NCBI GenBank assembly: GCA_037367405.1
Contig: JAZKJV010000086.1
Location: 124,001-188,000, forward strand
Length of the DNA: 64,000 nucleotides
Reading direction: 5' to 3'
Source: Ottelia alismoides
Lineage: Eukaryota; Streptophyta; Magnoliopsida; Alismatales; Hydrocharitaceae
The position numbers and the translations under genes were made by a program. Of this stretch, positions 1 to 12,059 are shown piece by piece; position 1 is the first letter of the stretch; every line of letters begins with the position of its first letter. The notes beneath the pieces were generated by a model, which was not told the origin of the DNA, made no database searches, and saw only the letters and a program-made list of their open reading frames with translations.

Positions 1-2418
1 CGCCATCGATCCGGCGAGCACAGCCGCCGTAGCTCCGCCACCAGCGTGAGCTTCGAGCCTCGGACCGAGACGATCCTCGAGGCGACGACCGGCAGCTTCA
101 GCAACTCATCCCCAGTCTCTCCGATCACCCAGGTAGCTCCGATAGCCTATCTTTTCCTTTGATTTCAGTTTACGCCCAAATCGCTCCGCCGCCACGTTTC
201 TTTGATTCCGACCACTCCGTTACCCATTTCGATCATCGGAATCGCCCATTACGTCCGCCTCCTTCCGACGCACCTTCTTCACCCACTCACTCAACCCAGC
301 TCGCACAGGAGCTGGGAACCGAGCTCCTCCGTCCACCACCTTCGCCGGAGCTCGCCATCCCGACACATCCATCACCCCCACTTCGCCTAACCGGGTCGAG
401 GCAATTTGCCCTCGACCCGTGAATCTTTTGGTTCGCTTTTCAGGTCAAAACGAGGGCCATCTGAGGCCCTTCGCCATCCAGCCAGGAGACCCAGCTCCGC
501 CGACCTCGACCGAGCTCCTCGGAGCTCGGCTCGATCATCGGAGCCCATCGGCAGACGCGGGAGCCTTCCACGATTCTTCTCCGACCTTCAGAGGGCTCCA
601 AGGAGGAGCACCGCACACGCACGAGCCCGTCGAGTCTCGCCGGGGACTTGTTCTTCCAGCATCCTCCATCGCCGTCCGATCATCCCCAGCGCCCCAGTTG
701 TCATCTGAGCCGTTCCTCCTAGGCGTGGCATCACCGTCAGATCATTTCGAGGACAGATCTTGACCATCCGCTAGGAGGAAGAGACACCTGCACGCCTCGT
801 CCGTCGGATCTGCCACGTGCCCTCTCCTCCTCCGTCGATACACCAAGGGCTTGGCCTCCAAAGCACCGTGACCGTTCGATCTCCACGTGGAGGGCCCTTG
901 ACCGTCCGATCAGGCCTGCATTCCAGAGTTTGAGCGCCCGCTTCTCTCCACCGTCAGATCGTCGACGTGGCGCACATCCAGCCTTCGACATTAAATAAGG
1001 GGTAAATTGTCCTTAGACCCCTTTTACTTTCTGCATTTAGTTTGTAGTCCTGTAAATACGTAGTATAGTTGTTTAGTTTTTGTGAAAATTGCAGTGTGGA
1101 CCCTTCTTTTTATCGTATTTACACTTATACCCCTGCCAGTTGTGGACATGTGCATCGACACGTGATATTTTGGTTTATTTGCAATAGAGACCCCTGTAGT
1201 TCTGGATGTTATTGAATGAATGAAATCTTTTACTTATTTGCATTTATACCCCTGTGCGTGATTTATTTCCACATGTGCGTTATATTTTGGGTATTTTGCA
1301 GATAAGCCCCTGGACTTTTGGCACTTGTTACCAATAAGTCCTCGGGAGTTATTTTTATCACATTTGGGTCCCTAAGTGCCCCAGGCACGAGCGTGGCGCG
1401 TGTTTTGCTGGGTATTTTGCACCAGACCCCCCAGAACTTTGGGTATTTGCACTTTGGTCCCTGTGCACAGTGCCCCTTCTTTATTTTTGAATAAAATATC
1501 AAATCACCTCCAAATCCAACGGAAATTTGACACATGGCTCCTGCCATGGTGTAGGATTTTTGTGGATTTTTGAGGACATTTTTGATCTCGTTTGATATTT
1601 TTAAAAATTCAAAAACATTCAATTTTGCTACTGTCTAACTTTAAAAATCACAAAAAAATATTAAATAGTGTCCAAAAATTACAAAAAAATTGTCCACTGT
1701 TTGTCTTGTATAGTTTGATTATCTAGCCAATTTTGGCTATTTTTCATTACAGAAAACCACTAAAAATTGAAAAACACCTAAAACCCGATAAAAATTCCAG
1801 TAAATAAATTGAAAATCCAAAAACAATAAAATTGGTGCCTAAATTTTTCTCATTTTGTCTTCTTTGTAGGAAAATTACCTCCAGGCATTTTGAAGCTCTT
1901 AGATATTTTATCTAGGGCTTTTTGGCTCGGCTGGACAGTACCATCTCTTTTAGCCACTGTTTGATTTTTAGAAGATTAAATAAAGATCAGAAAATTCTCA
2001 AAAATTTACCAAAAACACTAAAAAATATAAAACACATAAAAACATTTTTGTTGGAATTTTTGCTTGACTTTTAGTGCCTTTAATAAATTGTTGAATTGTG
2101 TGCTTGGTTGTTTTTTTATCATTTTCTTAATAATCTAAAAAATCCAAAAAAATATAAAATATTCAAAAACCACCAAAAACATTTTCTCCTTTTATTTTAT
2201 CTCTTTTGACTACTTCGTAGGCCTCTTGGCCAACCCGTGCTCCTTGAGTTCGACCCTGGGTGCTATACCAGGTTAAACCCATAGCAGGACCGCTATTCGT
2301 GTTTTTATCGATTTTATCCTTCTCGAGTGGTTCATTCTTCTTGATTGACATCGTCTGATCGCTTGGGTCGCAACGACCTATTTAGTACCTTATACCCGAG
2401 TGCTCAGGCGTGTCATCA
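1..2418 (+). repeat. Athila-1 LTR, cut by the window start
   Basis: The first kilobase is GC-rich (U3/R-like, with several frames open by composition only). From about 1000 to 2150 it is AT-rich with many short A and T runs, as in the other Athila LTRs here. The conserved LTR box with TTCGACCCTGG lies at 2208-2277. The LTR ends in TCATCA at 2418. The bases GAA and the tRNA-Asp primer site that follow the LTR end in Athila A, B and C are absent. No gene is supported. Confidence 0.8.
2208..2277 (+). promoter_or_regulatory. Conserved Athila LTR box
   Basis: The block has CTACTTCGTAGG, then GTGCTCC, TTCGACCCTGG, CTATACC and GGTTAA. The same order recurs at 33447-33507 (+), and on - at 40227-40294 and 61119-61189. 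A decayed version without the first part is at 9199-9240. It is among the best conserved parts of otherwise diverged LTRs and lies about 140-200 bases before the LTR end. Function unknown; the TTCGACCC core resembles a Pol III B box. Confidence 0.6.
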
Positions 2419-2490
2419 ATGACCAAATTTGGGCCATCTATGAAGAGATGGCAGAAAACTACATGCTGATGTCCCAAACTAGGGTCTACA
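2419..2490 (+). pseudogene. Athila-1 gag fragment, left of the solo LTR
   Basis: It encodes a trace similar to the gag segment with VWAIYEEMAENY seen at about 10590 in Athila A and 36040 in Athila C. The left border is an illegitimate junction with the LTR end. The right border is the copia solo LTR, and the target duplication CTACA is at 2486-2490. Confidence 0.7.
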
Positions 2491-5133
2491 TGTTGGACAT
2501 GCGAGCCCATGGAGAGCCATTATGCAATAAATGTTATTGTGAATATCGTTCTCTGATCTAAAATGAAGAAGGACTAATTTGCATGATAGATCCCTTAGTA
2601 CAATTAAGTTTTTGTAGCATGGCCATCTTAATGATCATATAGTTGTTGATTCAATTAATGAATCATAGAGACTGGTGCTTGGATGCATATCTAATGGGTT
2701 AGATTGAGGACTCATTAAGCACCGCCAGATGATTGTTAAGAGATGATCTCCATCCTGAGTAGGAGATGGCAATCCTTTCTCATTTGGTTGATATATAACC
2801 GACCTCTTGATGCAGGTCCTCTTAATTGGAATAGAGATTCGAAGGTGTTAGATAAGTAAAGTCAAAGAGTTGACTTAACGAGATCGATATAACCAAAGAT
2901 CTATATCGTACGTTGTCACAATATAGCCATGCAACCTCTGACCAGAGAGAGATGTGTTATTATAACTCTGAGTATGTACATTTGGTAGACCAATTGGTTT
3001 ATGAACTAACCAAGGTCTATACATCGACACACATGTGTACATGCAAGGGAATATGAGCAATATGATCTCTCAAAAGGATCATACATGTTCATTTACTGAT
3101 TTACTGAGCCGGAAGACATGAGCACACTCTAAAATATTGGACAGAATCAAATTCTGTGCACGATCGTCTCGCTTAGAAGCTTGACTGAATTTGTAGGTTT
3201 GATATATAATTTGGGAAAGTATATAATCAACATCTGGGTATGATATATACTTTTAGAAAGTATATGATCGATACCAACTCCCAATGATCAAATGAGAAAC
3301 TTAATGATAAAACCCTGAAGAAGACAGTCTAAAAGAGATTTGAAACATCGGGTTTAATCTGGGTCTTCCAGTATGCAAGATGTACAGGTATTGGGAATAC
3401 CTGAGGGTAATGTGATCATAAACGATTGTATAACCATGATGCTTCCATTACGAGGGAGTGTTGAAACATGTATGGATTTTAGTGACTCCTCTCATAGAGA
3501 AGTGATATGATCTTAGCCCAAATGTTGGACCTTGGTCTGAATATAATTTAGATACAATGAGAAGATTAGATCCACGACTTTGATTTAATCAAACATCTAT
3601 GGGAGGTCCGCAAGATCTGGATTTGAGATGTGATCTTAATATCCAAGTAACTATACGTGGAACAATGCAATCATCATGTCCTTACCTCCAAGTATTCGTG
3701 GAGAAAGCGCATTATCCTTCAAAGAGTTCATGGATAATTTCATTGTTGATATGTGTATCCGAGCATTGTGAAAAATGAATAATTAAATGTGATTTAATTA
3801 TCATGATTAATGTGAATTTGATTCAAATTATAAGGAGAGTTATCTAAGGTAATTAAATGTGATTTAATTATCAACGATGTGAATAATGTCAATGTGATTT
3901 ATATTTTTTGGGAACATGAGAATAGAGATCCAAGATGATTAAATGTCATTTAATTGACAAAGATAAGAATAATGTGGATAGCATTATCTATATTAATCAT
4001 ACATATTATAAATGTGATTTATAATATATAAGAGAGAGCTATTTGTGATTTATATTTGTTGATTAATTATTGATGTGAATTAGATCCACATCGGATAATT
4101 AATTGAAAATATAATTTACATTTTGTTTTGGGATGTGAATGTGATTCATATTTTTTCCAATGACATGATTGCAAATATTCACAGGATAGTTATGAATTAT
4201 TTTTGTGAAATAATTTACAACAATTGTTGTTGTGAATCTTGGAGGTATTATGAGATAATGGGATCCCATGAGATAATGAAATCTCATGAGACAATGAGAT
4301 CTCATGTGATGAAAGGTGGTTGTCCCCCGCTTTTAGGGAATATGGTTAGTCTCCTCATTATCTCAAAGACTAGCCAATTAATTTGATTTGAAATTGACTT
4401 ATATTGATTTATCAATATATATTAATTTAATTTAAATTAATTGTTGTTGTGTTTTTATAATAAGATCATAGCCATTGAAAGAAACACAAATCAATCTCAC
4501 CCATGGATTGTGTGATGTCCACGGATTGGAATCCATGGACTCCCGAAACCCTATGTAAGAAGAGGAACCCCTTGCTCTTCAAGTTACAACATGATTACAA
4601 CTACGAATGCCCTCTCTCCATCTCTCTTTCTCCAAATGCCAAGCCTCTCTCTCTCATAGTGGCCATCCACCATGGAGTTAATGTGAGAGTCGTTATCGTC
4701 GCAGCATCACCGTTATGCTGTCAGACCATCTACTCATGGATCTCCATCTCGTTTGGTGCGCCTCGCTCGCGAAGAAGATGCTGGATCTTGTGTGATGAGA
4801 TCAGGAGATCTGCGGCTTGGATCATCAACATGGATTGCGAGGACCACCCATTTATCAACGTGCACGCAAGTGTCTCTTCCGTTGGATCGGACTTGAGACA
4901 GGAGGTATCTTGGCTTAGAGACTCGATCGCAAGCACTCTTCAAGAGGTACCCTAGTACCTATTTTTGGTTTAGATGAAATGATCCAAGAAGTGTTCTTGG
5001 ATCATGTGGTTTCATCATTTTAAATGTTTAAATTCCGCTGCCTAGAGCAGCTAGTGCAACTAGTCACTCCTGATTGCATTCGATGCAATCCCATGCTTCC
5101 GTGATGCGCCTAAGGATCTTCACATATCCTTAT
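2491..5133 (+). mobile_element. Solo copia-family LTR, subfamily 1
   Basis: It begins TGTTGGACATGCGAGCCC and is 2643 bases long, matching the 2640-base LTR of the young copia element. It is flanked by the 5-base duplication CTACA (2486-2490 and 5134-5138). Joining the flanks restores the gag context seen in Athila C at about 36100. The terminal bases have decayed to AT instead of CA. It carries the U3 palindrome series (about 3776-4160), a palindromic GAGATCTC-type cassette (about 4250-4315), a decayed TATA box (4551-4559) and the U5 hairpins (a clean one at 5072-5090). A solo LTR with a TSD is the usual product of LTR-LTR recombination. Confidence 0.9.
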
Positions 5134-5138
5134 CTACA

Positions 5139-6130
5139 GTCAATGGAAGCCCCTCCCACAACTGTGTCTTATCAAAGGACAACACAAGTCGATGCAGGTC
5201 CTTCTACTTTGTCAGCAGCATCAGCACAGGTAGAGTCATCAGCCACTGACATGGGAATCATCAGCGAGAAGCTGGAACGCGTCGAGATTATTGAGAAGAA
5301 GTGGTCGGAGGGTCCCACACAGATAAATCAGTTGGCACAAAATCTTAGTGACCTAAAGACTCAGATCATGTGTCTCCAGGAGACACAAACGGCTCCACAA
5401 CCCCGTATCAGGTCACGGGCTGATCACATAAACAACAACTCTTCCCAACCTTCTGCCATCTATTGCCAAGTCCACCATATTTAGGTAGAGCCGGTACTGC
5501 AGCACTACTCCCAGCCATTGCCATATCATGATACTTAGATGGTAGTGTATCAACTAGATTAGCCCCTAGCAATTCTTCCCCCTTCACCTTACGAACAAGA
5601 GCCATTGATGGAAGTTAACGGGATTTAATACGACTGGCACAAGCAACAGCCCAGGATCTGTCGCAATCATCCTGGATTCATATGGTCCACTGGAGGCACC
5701 TCGTCCCAGCAATAGCCTCCAACTCAGGGTAGACAGAGCAGCGAGCAGTAGCAGCAACCCCATTACTCCCAGCCATCCCAACAGTATCAGGAGTATCCTC
5801 ATCTCTACCATCAGGGACAACAGTGGAGGCAACAATAACCTCAACAGTATTCTTAGCCCCCCCTCGCTACAAACAGACGCATCCTCATTTCTAGTGAGGC
5901 AACCTACACGGTTCTCATGGACTTGTCTATGAAAACCTAGACCTTGATGATCTCACCCTTCTACTCTCATATTAGCAGGCATTCTTCCGACGGACGATGG
6001 ATGAGTTCTGGTAGGAGATGAGAGAAAAAATCAAGGGCAAAGCTGCCATACTCGCTCAGATTGAATTGAACCTGAACAATCTAAAGAGGGAATCTGAGCA
6101 TGTATAGTTTACATAGACTACCAAATCCTG
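5139..6130 (+). pseudogene. Athila-1 gag, C-terminal part
   Basis: This is the decayed C-terminal half of Athila gag, the capsid polyprotein. An open stretch up to 5484 gives a heptad-like segment around KLERVEIIEKKW and INQLAQNLSDLKTQIMCLQE, suggesting a coiled coil that is also found in Athila A, B and C. After this comes a Gln/Pro/Tyr-rich tail, full of stops such as TAG in place of CAG. No CCHC zinc knuckle is seen. It is separated from its N-terminal part by the solo LTR and by a deletion. Confidence 0.75.
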
Positions 6131-6500
6131 GTGATTCCTTCGATGATAGATATATCTTACTATATTTTTGATGCTGATTTTGTGACACTTAGGAGTGGTA
6201 GGATGCCAATCATCAACACCTCATTTGGGCGACGATCATATGGAGATTCTGGAGCGTCAGACGGGGAGGATAGTGGTGTTGATGTCGCTCATGATGTTGA
6301 TGATGGTGATGTTGACGTCACCAAGGATGTTGATCCAATCGATGGTACTGAGGTCGTCGTATCTCTAGATGCAGTAAGTTCTACTGATGCCACCATTTCA
6401 CCAGATGTTGAGCCAGAGCACGGTGTTGATATCGCAAAGACAGAGGCCGTGGGTGGTGTTGATGCCACATTTTTCATTTGGTTGTGTTACCTTCTCATGT
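6131..6500 (+). pseudogene. Athila-1 gag-protease linker with Gly-Asp-Ala repeats
   Basis: An open segment begins with a conserved motif around FVTLRSGRMP, then becomes an acidic low-complexity linker of repeats such as GVDVA, DVDVTKDVDP, GTEV and GVDAT. The same order occurs in Athila A (11690-12010), B (- strand, about 56970-57340) and C (37120-37470). It probably joins Gag to the protease in the polyprotein. Its function is unknown. Confidence 0.65.
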
Positions 6501-7053
6501 ATCTCAGGACAATTCCAGAAAAACCCAAAAAAATAGAAAATGGAAAAGACCAAAAATATGAATAAAGGAAAGTTTTATGTATCTTCTTGGAGTCCATATG
6601 TGTTGCATGATGATATTGGTATGGATTCCACTCCTTCACAGACACGGGAGCTTATTCCTGACCCTCTATTTGAGAAGGGTCCAGCTATCCCCATCCCTCA
6701 GGAACTCCGCTTAGCGAAGGGGAATAAATTAGAAAATCCAAAAAAGACACACCAGTTAGAGTTCAACCAGGAGATGATTGATAGATTCCAGATTTAGCTG
6801 ACTCCACAAGAGGCACTTGAGTATATCTCTCTCTTCTAGAAGAATTTGAGAGAGAAGACCACCGTCCGTAGGAATAAGAAGAACCACAATGCAGAGATCG
6901 ATGTGCTCACCCATGCCACATGCTTCACCATCCAGAACTGATTGCTAGCAAAGTGATCTAATGCAGGAGCTCCATATGTAAGATGTCATATTCATGAGTA
7001 GTGGTTCAATCGAACTCTATTAGACACCGACTCTTCTATCAACCTTCTTTAGG
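6501..7053 (+). pseudogene. Athila-1 protease region, N-terminal part
   Basis: The frame contains the segment with LRLAKGNKLENPKK and later APYVRCHIHE and LLDTDSSINLL, which match the intact protease start of Athila B. The retropepsin active site DSG has become DTD here. The sequence stops at 7053/7058, where Athila A is inserted; the preceding CAGCA (7054-7058) is its presumed target duplication. Several in-frame stops are present. Confidence 0.75.
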
Positions 7054-7058
7054 CAGCA

Positions 7059-9385
7059 TGATGAATCTCTGATTCTTAGTCTTTATTCTTTTATTTTAGC
7101 TATATATCTTGGCAAAGCATCATGTAAATAGGTGTAAATAGAATAAGTTAGCATTTGGCATGGATATGTTAACATTGTCACTTTAGAATGTATTTATGCA
7201 AAAATAAAAGAATAAAGGAAAAGAAAAAGAAAGGAGGTATTTAGAATAAATACAGAGTGACAGGGACCCTAAGAGAAGGTCAAGCCTTGACCTGATTGCC
7301 AAACAAAATAAGTAGAGAAAGATAGGGCCTATTCTATATCGTACAAATTACTTATGACTATAAATAAGTATTTTTGCTAAAATAGAAATAAAATATTCTT
7401 TCTACATCCGTGTATATAATCTGTAAAAATAAAACAGAATGAAATAAAAATAAGAAAAGTAAAATAAAAACAAGAATAAAATCCTTCTTACTTGTACAAA
7501 ATACATGTCTATAGAGAACATCCCCTATTTATCTTAAAATTTCACATAACTCACAAAAATAAAATAAAAATTATTTTTTACTCCTAAAACTATGTTGTAA
7601 ATAAATAAAATATAAAATGGGAGTACTTGTGCAAAAATAACAAAATAAAATAATTGTACAAAATACATAGGTATATTATACATGTATATAATACATTCAA
7701 CTATATAGAGATTAATTTATTTTTCATAAAAATAATTAAAAATCACATAAAACTAGTTTGAAAAATAATAAATATTTTTCATTTTATATGCTTTCTATTT
7801 TGAAGCCATTTACTATTTCCTATTGATTTTGTAAATATTTTAGAAAATCATATTTTTTCTGATTGGTCTAGCTCAGACGTTGACCCCTGGTCAACGTCTC
7901 CCCCACCGGTCAGACCCGGATTGTGTACGCCGGACCTGTTTCTCCATTTTCTCGAGGCCACCCCTGAGCTCCGTTTGCCTCGAAAATTGGACCCGATAAA
8001 CCTCGTACATCCGTCATCTTCATGGGTCCCTTGGATGATCCAATCACTCTCGTTTTTCACACTTTTTGCTGATCGTTCTAGACCCTCAAGCTCCCTATAT
8101 AGCTTCTCTTCCACCTCCCAGGAGCCTTAGCTCATGCCTCGCCCCTCCTTCTAGTCGTAGACACTTCAGGTTGAGTGACAGCTTTCGGAGAGGCCCCTCG
8201 GATTGGAGTTTGGTGGTGTATTCACGTTTCTCAAGTTGGCCGACGAGTGCCACCGTGAATCGCCTCCTGGCCTTCCACAACTTGATCGAGGCGACAACCC
8301 TGACAACCACCAAGCCTGAAGCTCAGGATCTCGTTCCACCATTCAGGTATCCCTTATATCCCCTTACTTTCGCCTTCCGACTTCATCCTTTCATCTCGCG
8401 CCGCCACACGTTCATCTTCTCTTCCCCGGTCATCGGAGCCTCATATCACCTACACACTTGTATAGATCGACTCTTCTATGAACACTCACATTCGCACCAC
8501 ACCCTGATCAACCTTAGGTTCAACCTCCTGGTCGAGATTAGGGCCATGACTTCCTTCTTTCACCTTTGTTGGGAGTCAAATAACATACAACCTCGTTTCT
8601 CTGAGTTTTACCAAGCAATAACCATCGCCGGAGCTATTCCTCTGAGCGTTATTCCCTTTGCAGGTACTGGAGCGTACATAAGACCATCACTCAGCCCTAG
8701 ACCATTCAGGCAGAGTAGATCCAGGCACACCTCCACCGTGATGGCCAATTGGTTGTCCTTCTTCACATCGAAGTCTCCACTCAGACGTGGAGTACCTTCA
8801 CGATGCTCCAGCCCTCCTTGGTGACTCATCAGCCAAATGGGTCTCCCCTAATCATCGATTGAAGCTCTCGATAGAGCTGTTCTTCCTCCATCCTCGTCTA
8901 CATTCGGATCGACCTTCACCCACCAGATTAGATCCCAGCCGCCAACCATCGCAGCTTTCCAGCCATCAGATTTGACGCTTCCGACCGCACGTAGGGGGAT
9001 ATTCTCTACACCATCAGATCTTTTCCAATAGCGATCAGAGCCGTACAACCACAAAACCTTTTGTGTGCACTACATGTCCCTGCGAAGGGTATATTGCACT
9101 ATTTTCTGTGCCTTTTTCATGCATTATTATCTAGTCCCATAAAATAAATTTTAGTTCAGAAATTTTTCTTGTGGAACCTTGGTCTTTTTAGTATTTACTC
9201 ATGCTCCTTGTGCTCGACCCTGATCACTATACCAAGTTAAATAAATAACAGAGACCACAAACATTTTCGGATTTTGAACTTGATTGATTTACGTGGTCTT
9301 GATTTTTCTTGTTGAGTCTGATTGACTGATTGAGGTCGCAATGACCTTTGATATTACCTAACCATGATCACCTGATCGCTCGTCA
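7059..9385 (+). repeat. 5' LTR of Athila A
   Basis: It starts TGATGAATCTCTG and ends CGTCA just before the GAA spacer and primer site. The left part (about 7140-7860) is AT-rich with AAATAAAA runs and is missing from the central LTR. The middle (about 7860-9060) is GC-rich and contains a TATA box. It lacks roughly 0.9 kb of AT-rich sequence that the central LTR has between about 32590 and 33460. A complete LTR of this family would therefore be about 3 kb, close to the 2955 bases of Athila B. Confidence 0.85.
8096..8102 (+). promoter_or_regulatory. TATA box of the Athila A LTR
   Basis: TATATAG follows CTCGAGCTCC-like sequence and is positioned as in the central LTR (TATATATAA at 31589-31597). 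Transcription is expected to start about 30 bases downstream. A 252-codon open frame (8066-8824) overlaps this region; I regard it as a result of the GC-rich composition. Confidence 0.6.
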
Positions 9386-9388
9386 GAA

Positions 9389-9406
9389 TTGCGCCGTTGC
9401 AGGGGA
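9389..9406 (+). other. Athila A primer-binding site (tRNA-Asp type)
   Basis: It reads TTGCGCCGTTGCAGGGGA, three bases after the LTR end. It differs at two positions from TGGCGCCGTTGCCGGGGA, the complement of the 3' end of plant tRNA-Asp. Reverse transcription would have primed here; tRNA-Asp priming is typical of Athila. Confidence 0.85.
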
Positions 9407-9740
9407 GCATGACTTAGTAGTCTTTTCAGCATTTTGGGGGTCTGATTACTGATGTTGTTTATTTCTCATATCTCATATGCCTTTATTCCATATAATGATG
9501 ATGGGACGGAGGTCCCTTTGGCAGACTCTGGCTGCACCGCTTTCGAGCACCCCACCCTACTCATTTAGGCAGGTTCAAGAGAGCCTAGACCCGCTCTCCG
9601 AACCCGAGTTCGATTCCACCCGATTCCTCCTCGATCACCCTTATTCCAGTACCAAGATACTGGAGTAGAGACCAAAACAGATATTTGTTCATTTGATGGC
9701 ACCTGATTTGGGGTCTTTTGCCTTTTCAGAGACCCAAGAG
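9407..9740 (+). other. Athila A leader with acceptor-like tract
   Basis: This is the untranslated leader between the primer site and gag. Just before the gag ATG a pyrimidine tract ends in CCTTTTCAG (AG at 9728-9729), followed 11 bases later by ATG at 9741. Athila C (AG 35262-35263) and Athila B (- strand, AG at 59341-59342) have the same arrangement. It resembles a 3' splice site, but a donor was not identified. Confidence 0.5.
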
Positions 9741-11630
9741 ATGCCCAGCAACAAGGAGCGCACTGATGGGAAGCCCTAGAGTACCACATATGTTCAAGAT
9801 CAGGGTTCCTTCAACAACACACCGTTAGACTCCCTGGAGACGATGCTGAGACAGATTAGAGACCAGGGAGTATTCATGGTAGAGGTGCGTAGAGAAATGG
9901 AGTAGATGCGAGCTAACCAAGGGGAACCAAACTGAGTAGGCGGTGGAGAGATTCCAAAGTTTGGAGGAGGAGACAGAGGACATCTAGAGGAGCCACAGGA
10001 GCCAGTCCGACCGGCTAGATCAATGAGGTAGTTTCACAACCCTAGAGCAACCACTACACATCGTTGGATCCAGCTTCCGATGATTTTAGGAAATTTCAAA
10101 CTCCCCCTCAGACTATCCAGCTATTACCCAAGTTCCGTGGGCTTGCCACCGAGGAGACGCATCTTCACTTACAGGAATTCGAGATGATCTGCAGCACTAT
10201 CCACAAAAGATATGTGGACAAGGACACCATCAAGATGATGTCTTCTCCATTCTCCCTGGTCGACAGAGTAGCCTACTAGCTGAAGCATTTGGGGAGATAT
10301 GTCACATCATGGGAGAAGCTCCGGACTGATTACTTGAACAAGTAGTATCCACTCGGTCAGACGAATGCAGTGCTAGCTCTGATCAACAACTTCACCATGA
10401 TCCCCAACTAGCAATTCCATGAGGCATGGGATCATTTCCGTGAGTTCATTAACGGGTGTCCACAACACGACATCTCCAAGTCCAACCAAGTATAGAATTT
10501 CTATTGTGGGCTGACATCGGAGCTACAGGGGCAAGTAAATGCTTCTTGTGGGGCCTCATATTTTGCCAAGGATGAAGACCAGGTCTGGGCCATACATGAG
10601 GATATGGCGGAAAATTACACAGAGATGTCTCAGACCCAGCTTTACACTAAGGGGAATCCCTCACCTCATGTCATTCTTATTAGAGGATAACACGAGTCGA
10701 TGCAGGTCCATCTACCTGTTCTTCTTCAGTAGCCACAACATAGGAAGAGTCATCGACCACTAATATGTGCATCATCAGCGAGAAGATGGACTACATCGAG
10801 ATCATCGAGAAGAAGTAGTGCCAGGGAATGACTCGGATCGATCAGTTGGCACAGACCCTGAGTGACTTGAAAACCCAGATGATGTGTCTCCAAGAGGCAC
10901 AGACGACTTCTCAGCCGCGTCTCAGGTCACGAGTTGATCCTAGAAACAACGGCTCATCCCAACATGCTGCCCAGTACAGACAGGTTCATCACATCTAGGT
11001 TGAGCCCTTCCAGCAGTTGCAGCACTAGTACCCTCAATCACCACCATCTCAAGACACTCATATTGTAGCGTATCAGCAGGATCAGCCACTGGCAGTTCTT
11101 CCTCCACCCCCTATGAGCAGGAGACGTTGATGGAAGTTAACGGGATTTGGTACGACCGATAGCATCCCGAGATCTGCGAAGATCATCCCAGATTTAGGTG
11201 GTTGATCGGAAGTACCTCGTCTCAGCAGCAGCCTCCAGCTCAGGGTGGGCAGTTTGACTGACCACAGTAGCAACCCCAGTTCCTTCACCAGCCACACTAG
11301 AAGCCATCCCATCAATACCATTCGAGTCTTCATCCTTACTAGCAGGGATAATAGTGGAGGCAACACCAGGAGCATCCTCAGCAATATTTTCAGCCTGCCC
11401 CTCATCAGATCCAGCAGCAACCTCATTTTCAGAGAGGCAACCCGTCCGATTCTCATGGGCTAGCCTATGAGAACCCATCCCTTGATGATCTAGCCCGCCT
11501 ACTCTCAGACCAGCAAGCATCCTTTTGGAGGTAGATGGATGGGTTTTTTAGGAAACGAGGGAGATCATTAAAGGAAAGGCCACCATACCCGCTCAGATCG
11601 AGCCCAACCTAAATAACCTCAGAAGGAAAT
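9741..11630 (+). pseudogene. Athila A gag (decayed)
   Basis: The start ATG is chosen by alignment with Athila B and C, where the protein begins MASSEE; here the start reads MPSNKE. The retrotransposon gag core is open at 10064-10279 and includes LLPKFRGLATEETHLHLQEF, EMICSTIHKRYVDKDTIKMM and PFSLVDRVAY, a pattern characteristic of Athila gag. A TAG at 10277-10279 replaces the Trp codon after this motif, and more TAG codons follow. After about 10680 a frameshift disrupts the frame. The coiled-coil and Gln-rich tail are recognisable to about 11500. No zinc knuckle is visible. Confidence 0.8.
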
Positions 11631-11632
11631 CT

Positions 11633-12010
11633 GTGCAGGTACAGTTCACAGAGACCACCACTCCTAGTGATTTGTTAGGTGACATTGCGTTATATACATT
11701 TGGTGCTGAATTTGTGTCACTTAGGAGCGGTAGGATGCCAGCTAGCGATGCCTCCTCTGAGCGACGACATCACAAGGACTCAGGAGAGCCAAACGAAGAG
11801 GGTAGTGGTGCTGAAGTTGCTAAAGATGATGATGATGACGGTGGTATTGAAGCCACAAAGGATGTTGATCCAGCAGATGAAACTGAGGCCATTGCTTCTC
11901 CAGATGCAAAGGGTGGTATTGACGACACTAGATTCCCAGATGTTAAGCTATAGTGCGATGTTGAAGCCACAACACATGATGTCGTGGGTGGTACTAAGGC
12001 CACCCCTTCT
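11633..12010 (+). pseudogene. Athila A gag-protease linker
   Basis: It is open to 11953 and contains FVSLRSGRMP, then a D-rich run and repeats such as GGIEATKDVDPADETEA and GGIDDT. It corresponds to the linkers at 6131, 37120 and about 57000. A stop and drift follow before the protease region. It is conserved in order rather than in exact sequence, as expected for a flexible spacer. Confidence 0.65.
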
Positions 12011-12059
12011 ATTCCATCTGTGTTTTCTCCAGTTTCTGTACCACTGGACATTATGAAAA

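Larger units (their letters stand above)
1..7058 (+). mobile_element. Athila-1, outermost Ty3/gypsy element (partial)
   Basis: This is the oldest layer visible. It has the end of an LTR (1-2418), then gag and protease remnants up to 7058, where the LTR of Athila A begins inside its protease region. The primer site and the N-terminal half of gag are missing: LTR sequence ending TCATCA at 2418 runs directly into a gag segment that corresponds to about 10570 in Athila A. A solo copia LTR splits the gag remnant. The remaining protease and pol should lie beyond the right edge of the window if everything from 7059 on is nested within it. Assignment rests on similarity to the other three Athila copies here. 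Confidence 0.8.

Noticed and set aside
159..763. GC-rich overlapping frames at the left edge as a host gene
   Set aside because: Several frames are open on both strands at once, no domain is recognisable, and the region is the GC-rich middle of an Athila LTR.
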